A stretch of 64,000 bases of DNA from Deltaproteobacteria bacterium (GTDB taxonomy: Bacteria; Desulfobacterota; SM23-61): assembly GCA_016875165.1 (NCBI GenBank), contig VGSF01000013.1, positions 1 through 64,000 of the forward strand, read 5' to 3'. A program made the translations under genes and the position numbers. Of this stretch, positions 24,575 through 32,375 are shown piece after piece. The number at the start of each line of letters is the position of its first letter. The stretch's first letter is position 1. Under the pieces are notes generated by a model that was not told the origin of the DNA, did not search any database, and saw only the letters and a program-made list of their open reading frames with translations.

Positions 24575-26155
24575 TTAGGATTCCCACCATTTATTGAACC
24601 CAAGTTCATCCGCCATCACATTGGCCGCGATGAATCCCGGCGCCCCGATGAACCCTCCACCGGGATGGCAACAGGATCCGCAAAGGTAAAGATTCTGAAT
24701 AGAAGTCTTAAATTGGGACAATTCCGGAAGCGGCCGGAAATATTCCAGCTGCCCCTGGATCATGCGTCCCATAAACACTCCTCCGTCTTTCATATTATAC
24801 AGCTTCCTCACGATATCCAAAGGCGTCAGAATGGCTACACTCAAGATGTTTTTCTTGTCCAAATTAGGGGCATACCCCCTCCACTTGCCAATGAGGTAAT
24901 CGGCATACTCATTTTTAATTTGATCCCATTTTTCAGCACCTCCATCCCTTAGATGGTAGGGAACGGGCTGCCAGATTAGGGCTGTATGCTTCCCAGGCGG
25001 GGCCTGGATGGGATCATAAATCGTTGGAACGGAGCAGAACATCCCGATCTGCTGCGGCACCTGACCTCTTCGAATTTCATGCCAAAGGATGTCGTAGTCT
25101 TCCGGAGTTTCCAAACCGATATTCAGTTTAAAAGCAAGGTCAATGTCGGGATTGAATTTGGCCGAGGTATGCTTTAGGGGCTCATTTAAAGCCATATGCA
25201 CCCCGAAAAGGGAAAAATCATCGAGTTTAAAATTTTTGATCTTTTTCACAAAGGCTTCGTCCAGATTTTCCTCGCCCACCAATTCTAAAAAGGTTTGTTT
25301 CAGATCTACAGCACTGGCGACCAATTTACTGGCATAAAATTTTTTCCCATTGAGGGTTTCGACCCCCTTGGCTTCTCCGTTTTCAATGATGATCTTGTTC
25401 ACATGATGATAGCCAATGGCCATGCCTCCGTTGGCAAAAAAGGCCCGCCACAAAGCATGCGCCATGACGTGCGACCCGCCGATGCAAAGCTGAGAATGTT
25501 CGACTTGGCTTACGGTCAGCGGGATCACGGTCCCCAAACCGGGAGAATCGGGAACAATCCCCCTGGGAATAGGCAGTTGATGGAGAATCAGGGCCTTGAC
25601 GTGTTCGTTTTCAAAATATTCATCCACCACATCCCGCGGACTTAATTTTCCCATTCGGAGAAAATCCAGCCCTTCCGGGGTCGCCTGCAGAACGGTTGCT
25701 TGAGCGGCCGGGGGTTGAGGTTGAGTGAATAGAGCGGGGATTACGACGGACTGCATGAAATCTCCGTAGTTTTCGGCCATCTCACGGTAGGCGGCGGCGT
25801 CCTTTTTCGAGACCCGGGCGATGGAGGCAATTGTCTTTTCGATATCGGCGTGCATCGTGATGGCCTGGCCGTTTCGGAGGGCGATCCCGGCCGCCACGGG
25901 GGGGCGGAAATACCGGGCATTGAACTTTTCCAGCTCCAGATCTTTGTAGCAGGGCATGATGTTGATGGTATCGTGGAAATGGGAATGGAGATTATGAAGG
26001 AATCCGGGAATCGTGATTTCTTCGGTGCTCAAACCCCCTCCGATTTCAATCCGTCTTTCCAGGATCAGGGTTTTGACTCCGGCTTTGGCCAGATAATTCC
26101 CCAAGATCAGGCCGTTGTGGCCTCCTCCAATGATGATCGCATCGTAAGTTGACAT
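24575..26155 (-). CDS. Phytoene-desaturase-like FAD oxidoreductase (copy 2)
   Basis: 526 residues. FAD-binding motif IIIGGGHNGLILGNYL at residues 7-22 and IEIGGGLSTEEI follow the CrtI pattern; the C-terminal motif is NLYLCGSCCHPGGGFIGAPG. It is clearly a paralogue of 11703-13316: both share PLKHTSAKFN/PLKYTSAKFN, DPIQAPPGKHTA/DPTQAPPGKHTA and the same domain order. The GAGGAGGTAGGGG site before ATG 26155 is strong, and a 414-base gap upstream suggests that this gene heads its own operon with the CoxG-like protein. Substrate unknown. Confidence 0.84.
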   Translation of the reverse strand: MSTYDAIIIGGGHNGLILGNYLAKAGVKTLILERRIEIGGGLSTEEITIPGFLHNLHSHFHDTINIMPCYKDLELEKFNARYFRPPVAAGIALRNGQAITMHADIEKTIASIARVSKKDAAAYREMAENYGDFMQSVVIPALFTQPQPPAAQATVLQATPEGLDFLRMGKLSPRDVVDEYFENEHVKALILHQLPIPRGIVPDSPGLGTVIPLTVSQVEHSQLCIGGSHVMAHALWRAFFANGGMAIGYHHVNKIIIENGEAKGVETLNGKKFYASKLVASAVDLKQTFLELVGEENLDEAFVKKIKNFKLDDFSLFGVHMALNEPLKHTSAKFNPDIDLAFKLNIGLETPEDYDILWHEIRRGQVPQQIGMFCSVPTIYDPIQAPPGKHTALIWQPVPYHLRDGGAEKWDQIKNEYADYLIGKWRGYAPNLDKKNILSVAILTPLDIVRKLYNMKDGGVFMGRMIQGQLEYFRPLPELSQFKTSIQNLYLCGSCCHPGGGFIGAPGFIAANVMADELGFNKWWES

Positions 26156-26569
26156 CCCCTACCTCCTCTGAAGTAAAAATTCTATCTGGATCTTCGGAGC
26201 GGGTGCCGGCCTTGGCCGCACCCCAGCATTAGTTTTTATATACCACCACCAAGAAGGAAAGCTGGTAAGCGGCAGAGACGAAATGGCCGGCGCTGGGAAC
26301 CGAAAAAAACATAGGCGCCATCTCCCACCATGGCCACCACGTACTCGCTGAAATCATCACTCGGAACCATCGTGCCCCTCCCCGCCAGCGCTTTAAGGGC
26401 GATTATGCGGGAAAAGGAACGGGCCGTCAAATCTATGGAAATAGCTCGTTTCCACTGCGGCCCGGAAGATTTATGCTGATTTTTTCAGGCTTTGTAACCG
26501 TAAGTTTTTACCCTCCCCCCACCCCTCTTCCCGCTGCGGGCGGGCAGTGGGGGGGAAGTGGCGAGGAAT
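26156..26569. other. 414-base intergenic region with terminator and possible small frame
   Basis: It separates the TRAP/2-oxoacid oxidoreductase operon from the flavoprotein operon. The high-coordinate end holds the hairpin at 26515-26555. A minus-strand frame at 26236-26430 could encode 64 residues, but it has no recognisable motif or good ribosome site and is not called as a gene. The promoter of the downstream operon should lie here, without a clear consensus. Confidence 0.35.
26515..26555 (-). terminator. GC-rich hairpin behind the TAXI binding protein gene
   Basis: CCCCCCAC (26515-26522) pairs with GTGGGGGG (26547-26554), enclosing further GC-rich pairing. It begins about 15 bases after the stop codon at 26570 on the minus strand and is followed by TAAAAACTT. 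The position at an operon end favours a terminator although the U-tract is poor. Confidence 0.5.
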
Positions 26570-27583
26570 TTACTTGATGTAACCCTTTTCTTTGTAATAC
26601 TTTTCCGCACCTGGATGTAGGGGTAACCCGGTTATCTTGGGGTCCCAGGCTTTGGCCGGGCTGAATACTTGCATCCCCTTATGGACGGCTTTCATTTTTT
26701 GCTCGCCCTCGCAAAGGGCCTTGACCACCGCGTAGGCGACATTGTCAGGCATATTTACAGAACCGAAGAGGCAGGTTTTATAACCGATCATCAGCACATC
26801 TTTGTCCTGCCCCTGGAAAGTTCTCCCTGGCAAAACCGCCGGCGAAAATCCGTACTCATCGCTCAACTTCTGGATGATTTCGGGTTCGTAGGGGAGAAAC
26901 CTGACTTTGGTGGTCACAGCTACCGAAGCGATCGAGGGATGACCCGCTGTGGCTGGCATAAACCATAGATTTGCACGCCCATCTCTTATCTCCGAGGCAA
27001 TCACATCGGTGCTGGTATGCGTGATGGTGCCCCCGAACTTTATAAGATCTTCCTTGGAGATCCCATAAGCCTCCAACACCATATAACTCATCACCGCGTT
27101 TAGTGTACCTTTCGGCTGAGTAACAATTTTCACTGCCAGCTTTTTCTCCTTAATCTCTTTTAATGAATTCATATTAAGATCTTCCCGGGTAATAATGGCA
27201 TAATAATATTGGTCAATTCCTCCGATTAAAGCGCGCAGATTCGGATATCTTGTATCAAATACATGTTTGCCTTCATGGGCCCATTTGCCCACGATGCCCA
27301 TGACGAGCCCCATATCAGCATCACCTTTGGTCACTAATTTGGGGTTGCCGATGCTGCCAGAATACGGCAGGACATCGACCCTCGAACCGCTCGGTAGCTC
27401 TTTGTTAATTAATTCGGCAAAAGTTGCGCCGTAAATATACCATGCACTTCCAACATCCAGAGTGGCGATCTTCAGTTGCACAGGTTTTTCCGCGGTCGCT
27501 GCGAGTAAAGGTCCATCCCAACCCCAGGTAATTGTAAGCAGTAGACATAGCACGAATAGAGCCATTCCCATCCTTTTCATCAT
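26570..27583 (-). CDS. TAXI-type TRAP transporter substrate-binding protein (A)
   Basis: 337 residues with a signal peptide (MMKRMGMALFVL, hydrophobic core, cut near LLAA at about residue 30). The mature protein has the TAXI pattern LDVGSAWYIYGATFAEL and VDVLPYSGSIGNPKLV, then GDADMGLV. TAXI proteins deliver solutes to fused TRAP permeases. The partner permease is most likely 32376-34277, at the other end of the same operon, with five 2-oxoacid oxidoreductase genes between. ATG 27583 or the following ATG is preceded by AAAGGAGGGTTTTA. The ligand is probably an organic acid that the enclosed enzymes use or make. Confidence 0.88.
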   Translation of the reverse strand: MMKRMGMALFVLCLLLTITWGWDGPLLAATAEKPVQLKIATLDVGSAWYIYGATFAELINKELPSGSRVDVLPYSGSIGNPKLVTKGDADMGLVMGIVGKWAHEGKHVFDTRYPNLRALIGGIDQYYYAIITREDLNMNSLKEIKEKKLAVKIVTQPKGTLNAVMSYMVLEAYGISKEDLIKFGGTITHTSTDVIASEIRDGRANLWFMPATAGHPSIASVAVTTKVRFLPYEPEIIQKLSDEYGFSPAVLPGRTFQGQDKDVLMIGYKTCLFGSVNMPDNVAYAVVKALCEGEQKMKAVHKGMQVFSPAKAWDPKITGLPLHPGAEKYYKEKGYIK

Positions 27584-27595
27584 TAAAACCCTCCT

Positions 27596-28903
27596 TTATT
27601 TTTTCTTACTTCTATAGTCCTGCGCCTCCTTAAGCCGGGTAAGGTTTTTAATCTTCTCATAACGCTGATTAACATATTTTTGCAAATGATATAATTCCTC
27701 CTCGGAAAGATGGGAGAACCGGCCCATAAGCCTGGTAAACTCTTTAATCGGCTTGGGATGGGGTTCTTCATGAGTAAACCCAAGATTGCCATGCTCGGCC
27801 TCCCAAAGAGGAAAGTAATTCGTTTCTACAGCAGTCCTACAAACTTCTAAAGTAGTTTCGGCCGAACACCGCCACCCCGTAGGGCAAGGGCACAAAACAT
27901 GAATATAGGCCATGCCATCTTTTAAAGCGGACCGGGCCTTTTTCAATTTCTCAGAATAATCTTCGAGATAGGCTAAAGTAGCCGTAGCTACATAGGGAAT
28001 CTCATGAAAGGCCATCAGGAGCGGAAGATTCTTCGGGACATTCTTTTTTCCCCTCCCTTTTTCGCCAACCGGGGTAGTGGTGGTCCAGCTACCCGGAGGG
28101 GTCGTACTGGACCTCTGAATACCGGTGTTCATATACCCTTCGTTGTCATAACAGATATATAGGATTTTCTCCCCTCTCTCGGCTGCCGCAGATAGGACTT
28201 GAAAGCCGACGTCCGCAGTTGTTCCGTCGCCCACGATAGCCACACAGGTGGCGTCTCGATGAATTCTTTTAAAATACCTCTTCACGCCAGTCATACTGGA
28301 GGGAACATTGGTCATTAAACAACCGTAATAGGCCACCTGGCATAGCTCACCTAAAACCGCGCAGCTGGGCGCGCCAAAAAGGATGATATCCTTTCCCAAG
28401 GCCTGCAAAGTAAACCTGGACAGCAATTCCATCAAACATCCTGAACAAAAAGGGAGGCCGGGCGAGAGAAGATCTTCACCAAGTTGGCTCACTAAAGGTC
28501 TGGCCTTCTTTACCGCTAAAATTCCATACGGGCAGGCTTCCGCGCACTTCGGGCTCCCCCCACAGAGGTCGCATTTGCCAGCTTTCTTCTGAGGAAAATT
28601 CAGATAAACGCCCCCGTACGGACAAACCAGAGTACAGAGACCACAACCGATACAACATTCCCCATTAATATTGACCACACCGGCTGATGAGCGTCTGATT
28701 GCGCCTGTAGGGCAGATATCTCCGCATTCCGGTTGACTACACTGGTTGCACAACAAAACACTATGAAAGTTTTGTTCAGGGAGATCAATCTTCTGGATAG
28801 TGCCCTCCCCGCTGGTTTCGCTTCTCGACCTGCAGGCCTCCACGCACAAATTACATGCCGGAGGGCAATTTGTATGATCTACCGCCAGGATGTCATAATA
28901 CAT
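27596..28903 (-). CDS. Polyferredoxin-2-oxoacid:ferredoxin oxidoreductase beta subunit fusion
   Basis: 435 residues. The first 160 are a polyferredoxin with four cysteine groups (CPPACNLCVEAC, CNQCSQPECGDIC, CCIGCGLCTLVC, CDLCGGSPKCAEAC), resembling HycB-type electron-transfer subunits. From about residue 165 it becomes a PorB-type thiamine diphosphate subunit: GDGTTADVGFQVLSAAAERG holds the cofactor motif and NEGYMNTGIQRSSTTP is the hallmark after it. A plain PorB is about 300 residues, so this is a true fusion. With 30228-31403 (alpha) and 31400-32293 (gamma/delta) it completes an oxidoreductase turning a 2-oxoacid plus CoA into acyl-CoA. It follows the FAD gene by nine bases. Confidence 0.88.
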   Translation of the reverse strand: MYYDILAVDHTNCPPACNLCVEACRSRSETSGEGTIQKIDLPEQNFHSVLLCNQCSQPECGDICPTGAIRRSSAGVVNINGECCIGCGLCTLVCPYGGVYLNFPQKKAGKCDLCGGSPKCAEACPYGILAVKKARPLVSQLGEDLLSPGLPFCSGCLMELLSRFTLQALGKDIILFGAPSCAVLGELCQVAYYGCLMTNVPSSMTGVKRYFKRIHRDATCVAIVGDGTTADVGFQVLSAAAERGEKILYICYDNEGYMNTGIQRSSTTPPGSWTTTTPVGEKGRGKKNVPKNLPLLMAFHEIPYVATATLAYLEDYSEKLKKARSALKDGMAYIHVLCPCPTGWRCSAETTLEVCRTAVETNYFPLWEAEHGNLGFTHEEPHPKPIKEFTRLMGRFSHLSEEELYHLQKYVNQRYEKIKNLTRLKEAQDYRSKKK

Positions 28904-28912
28904 TTTGGTCTC

Positions 28913-30196
28913 TTATTTTCCCCCTGGGTGGGCTGTGAATGACGCTGACTGACTCCGCCGATGGTTTCGCATCAACCAATTTGCGGTTTCCATGGGTTTG
29001 TTTGATAAAAGGTCTTTGTACCCCTTCACCGGAACCCTACGGGTGATCAGGTATCCAAAGACTCCGGGATTCATGAACGTCCTATTGGAACATTCGACTC
29101 CGATCAAATAATGGTCTTTGAATATCATCCGGAAAGACTCACCGCCTTCCCCCCTCTCTACCACCTCGGCCGTTTCCTCAATTCCAGTGCCCGTCAGTCC
29201 TATGTTAAAAAAATATTGGCCAAAACAACGTAAAAGATTCCAGGGCATCCATCCTCTATACTCTGCTTTTTGCCCAGCCATATTATATCCGGCGACTTTC
29301 CCCTGCTCCAAAGCTTCGGGAAGGATGGGATTTACTCCATTTTCTCCTCCGAAAAAAGCCGGCGCCGCGGCTACATCTCCGGCGGCATAAACATCTGGCA
29401 CAGGGGTTTCCATGTGTCTTCCGGTTTGCACACCGCCTCCCACGATTGCCAGGGAAGAAGAACCCAATCGGTTTGGATCCACGCCTGTGGCGATAAGGAG
29501 TTGGTCAGCCGTAAGGGCGTCCCCGCTGGGGAGGCCTAAAACCAATTTCCCTCGCCGTTTCCGGACCCATTTTAAAGTGGAATTCAGGAGTACTTTTACC
29601 CCCTGCTTTGTTAACTCGTCCTGTAGGGTCTTCGTAATTTGGGAGGCGAAGTATCGGCGCAACAGAGAACTTCTGGCAATAATGGTTACGGAATGGCCCC
29701 CTAACGTTAGTTTTTCGGCCAACTCAACCGCCACCAAGCCGGCTCCATAAATGACAATGGCCTGTTTCGTTTGCAGGGCTTCTTGAATTTTTTTGTAATC
29801 TTTAAATGTCCGAATGGTATAAAATGAAATTTTCCCCAGGCCGTCAACCACAGGAACCCACGGCTGCGAGCCAGTGGCAATAAGCAGCTTATCGAATTCT
29901 TCCCGTTGACCATCCCGATATTGTATCTGCCTGGTTTCCGGAATCAGTTCTGTGGCCTCTTTCCCGCGGACTAACTGGGCATCCATGGCCCTCAGGCAAT
30001 CTTCCCCTTTGGCAAAAAAATCGGATTCTTTCAACTCCTCGTTGAATAAGTAAGGTAAGGCAGCCGGTGAGTAGGGAAGACAGTCTTCCCTGGAAACAAG
30101 CTTAATCTCATCCTTTGGACGGAGGCCGCGAATGGCTTGCACCGCAGCCAAAGCAGCTGGCCCACACCCGACGATTAGGTGTTTACACTTACCCAT
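28913..30196 (-). CDS. FAD/NAD-dependent oxidoreductase in the 2-oxoacid oxidoreductase operon
   Basis: 427 residues with two dinucleotide motifs: VGCGPAALAAVQAI at residues 9-22 (FAD) and IVIYGAGLVAVELAEKL near residue 147 (NAD(P)H), plus the YAAGDVAAAP motif near residue 280. The architecture is that of NADH:rubredoxin or nitrite-reductase-type pyridine nucleotide-disulfide oxidoreductases but without a redox-active cysteine pair. It probably moves electrons between NAD(P)H and the ferredoxin clusters of the neighbouring oxidoreductase. It is flanked on both sides by oxidoreductase subunit genes, so it is likely part of the same complex. ATG 30196 follows GGAGCAGAATATAGA. Confidence 0.85.
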   Translation of the reverse strand: MGKCKHLIVGCGPAALAAVQAIRGLRPKDEIKLVSREDCLPYSPAALPYLFNEELKESDFFAKGEDCLRAMDAQLVRGKEATELIPETRQIQYRDGQREEFDKLLIATGSQPWVPVVDGLGKISFYTIRTFKDYKKIQEALQTKQAIVIYGAGLVAVELAEKLTLGGHSVTIIARSSLLRRYFASQITKTLQDELTKQGVKVLLNSTLKWVRKRRGKLVLGLPSGDALTADQLLIATGVDPNRLGSSSLAIVGGGVQTGRHMETPVPDVYAAGDVAAAPAFFGGENGVNPILPEALEQGKVAGYNMAGQKAEYRGWMPWNLLRCFGQYFFNIGLTGTGIEETAEVVERGEGGESFRMIFKDHYLIGVECSNRTFMNPGVFGYLITRRVPVKGYKDLLSNKPMETANWLMRNHRRSQSASFTAHPGGK

Positions 30197-30227
30197 TCTA
30201 TATTCTGCTCCATCCCCATTAATTATT

Positions 30228-31403
30228 TTATTGCCAGATAAGCCAGGTTGTTTCCGGGACTTTTTTCCCTGCGGCCGCTTGAACAGTTAGGTCAAGCGCT
30301 TTCTCAATATGTTCCTCAGTAATGTCAAGATTGGAAAGCCCATCTATGAAATCTATCATTTTGGGAGGGTCAGCCAAATCCGGTAAAACGGCCCTTAGTT
30401 CCATAAATAGATGGCCGCAATTCCAACCCAAACATACACTGCGGTCAAGGACTCCTATCGCTTTTTTCCCGCCAAAAATCTCCTTCATCCTCTCCCTGGG
30501 AAAGGGCCGGAACATTCTAATTCTGGCTAACCCAACTTTCTGACCTTCTTCGTGGCGCTTATCAATAACCACCTTGGCCGTGCCTGCACAGCTTCCCGCG
30601 GTCACCAACAGAATTTCCGCATCTTCCGCCCGGTAAGTGTCCACCATCCCGCCATAACTCCGCCCGAAAAACTTTTTAAACTCTCCCTCAACCTTTTCAA
30701 ACTTCAACTTGGCCCTCTCGTAAGCGAGGCTCCCTTTATACCGAAATTCAGCAAACAATTTTCCGGTATAACTCATGGCAAAACCAAGAGACTGACCCGG
30801 AGTTAGTCTGGGTCTCTCAGAATTTTTCAAGGGGGATAGGAAATGATCAACCGTCTTCTGCTCAGGAATATCGACCCGCTCCGATAAATGAGAAAGGTAA
30901 AAGCCATCATAACCCACCACTACGGGCAATAACACTTCGGAGTCTTCGGCCAATCGATAGGCCATCAGAATAGAATCCAATATTTCCTGGCAAGTTTCAG
31001 CTTCGATCTGAATCCAGCCTGTATCCCGCATGCTCATAATATCCTGCCGCCCGCCGCCTACTCCCCGCATGGCTGGCGTTTCCCGCGTCACATTGACCAT
31101 GACGGCTGGAACACGCATCCCGGCGCAAAACATCAGGGCGTCATGCATAAAGGCCAGTCCCCAGGAGGAAGTCGCCGTAAATACGCGGCCCCCGGCCACG
31201 CAAGCTCCGGTGATCGCGCTCATGCTCGAGTTTTCTCCTTCGACCTCAACAAACTCACAATCGAGGATGCCTTCGGCATGCATTCGGGCCAGCTCTTCAA
31301 CCAGAGGGGTTTGGGGAGTAATCGGGTATACAGCAACCACATCTGGTCTAGCTAATAAAACACCGTAGGCAGCCGCCTTATTGCCGCTCAGTACCTTGGT
31401 CAA
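30228..31403 (-). CDS. 2-oxoacid:ferredoxin oxidoreductase alpha subunit (PorA-type)
   Basis: 391 residues from TTG 31403. The opening SGNKAAAYGVLLARPDVVAV and YPITPQTPLVEEL are typical of PorA/VorA proteins; the second half has the transketolase C-terminal-like domain (ILLVTAGSCAGTAK). The alpha subunit binds CoA and the oxoacid together with the beta subunit. The TTG overlaps the stop of the gamma/delta gene (TTGA) and is preceded by GAGGAGGTAGGTGGATA, a perfect ribosome site; a longer upstream reading to 31562 would lie inside that gene and is rejected. Whether the oxoacid is pyruvate, 2-oxoisovalerate or an arylpyruvate cannot be read directly. Confidence 0.9.
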   Translation of the reverse strand: MTKVLSGNKAAAYGVLLARPDVVAVYPITPQTPLVEELARMHAEGILDCEFVEVEGENSSMSAITGACVAGGRVFTATSSWGLAFMHDALMFCAGMRVPAVMVNVTRETPAMRGVGGGRQDIMSMRDTGWIQIEAETCQEILDSILMAYRLAEDSEVLLPVVVGYDGFYLSHLSERVDIPEQKTVDHFLSPLKNSERPRLTPGQSLGFAMSYTGKLFAEFRYKGSLAYERAKLKFEKVEGEFKKFFGRSYGGMVDTYRAEDAEILLVTAGSCAGTAKVVIDKRHEEGQKVGLARIRMFRPFPRERMKEIFGGKKAIGVLDRSVCLGWNCGHLFMELRAVLPDLADPPKMIDFIDGLSNLDITEEHIEKALDLTVQAAAGKKVPETTWLIWQ

Positions 31404-32293
31404 TATCCACCTACCTCCTCCATGACCATCCGGATGGCCTGAGCCGGACATTCGTAAGCACAAATACCGCAGCCCTTGCAATAATTCAAATCCGGATAAA
31501 AATAACCGTCCTCTCCCGGTTTCATACACCCCAGCGGGCAGTAAAGACTGCACCAGCCGCACTGCCGACAGGTCTTTTTATCGAGCACAGGTGCTATAAA
31601 CCGCCACTCACCTGTACGCACCGTTACCAATTTTTGGACCTCCGCCCAGGCGGATTCATACGGACTTTGGAAGGGAACGGCCGCTGAAAAATTATCGTTA
31701 GGAGTCGGATTCGTTATTTCATCATTGAATACTCTATCCTTCTCCTGCCGTTTGATGGCGACCTCATGGAACCCTCTCTGGAGGGCACGTTTATTCCTGA
31801 CCAGCATATCCCCTTTCAAGAACTCTTCAATGGCGTAAATCAACGTATCCAACTGGACAAGTTGGGTTGCCTTGGCAAAGGCCCCGAGCATGCAGGAATT
31901 TGTAATCGGCAAACCAATCTCTTGCAACGAAATGCCAGTTGCGTCCGCCGTGGCTAATAATTCAAGGTTGGTGACGGAAAGTGGAACGATCTCTTCATGT
32001 CTTGAATTAATAATAGCCATCCCGCCCTCTTTGAGTCCAGCGTAACATATGGGGTTGCCGGCCTGAACCCGGTCCAAAACAATCACGATATCTGGATTAT
32101 AAACTCGCGTCTTTTCCCGAACAGGCTCCAGGCCGAAGCGCACAAAGGCAGCTACCGGGGCCCCTCTCCTTTCCTGACCGAAAAAGGGGAAACTCGCCGC
32201 ATATTTTCCATCCAATACAAAAGCCGTGGCCATGATCTCTGCCGCAATCACCGTTCCTTGTCCTCCCCGGCCATGGATCCTTATTTCTCCCAT
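31400..32293 (-). CDS. 2-oxoacid:ferredoxin oxidoreductase gamma-delta fusion subunit
   Basis: 297 residues. The first 190 are the gamma domain (IRIHGRGGQGTVIAAEIMA at the start, then FFGQERRGAPV). The last 60 are a delta-type ferredoxin with two clusters, CRQCGWCSLYCPLGC and CKGCGICAYECPAQA. Gamma and delta are separate proteins in Pyrococcus but fused in several bacteria and archaea. It carries electrons from the thiamine site to ferredoxin. It is the first enzyme gene after the TRAP permease and overlaps the alpha gene. Confidence 0.9.
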   Translation of the reverse strand: MGEIRIHGRGGQGTVIAAEIMATAFVLDGKYAASFPFFGQERRGAPVAAFVRFGLEPVREKTRVYNPDIVIVLDRVQAGNPICYAGLKEGGMAIINSRHEEIVPLSVTNLELLATADATGISLQEIGLPITNSCMLGAFAKATQLVQLDTLIYAIEEFLKGDMLVRNKRALQRGFHEVAIKRQEKDRVFNDEITNPTPNDNFSAAVPFQSPYESAWAEVQKLVTVRTGEWRFIAPVLDKKTCRQCGWCSLYCPLGCMKPGEDGYFYPDLNYCKGCGICAYECPAQAIRMVMEEVGGY

Positions 32294-32375
32294 CGCTGCT
32301 TACCTTCCCCATTTAACCAATGACCCGAGCAAAGCTTTGCCGCGTCCATCATCTCTCCTTTCTCAAATGCTAAGC

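Noticed and set aside
26236-26430. Minus-strand frame of 64 codons in the 414-base gap
   Set aside because: No recognisable motif, weak ribosome site and no coupling to neighbours; kept only as a note in the gap description.
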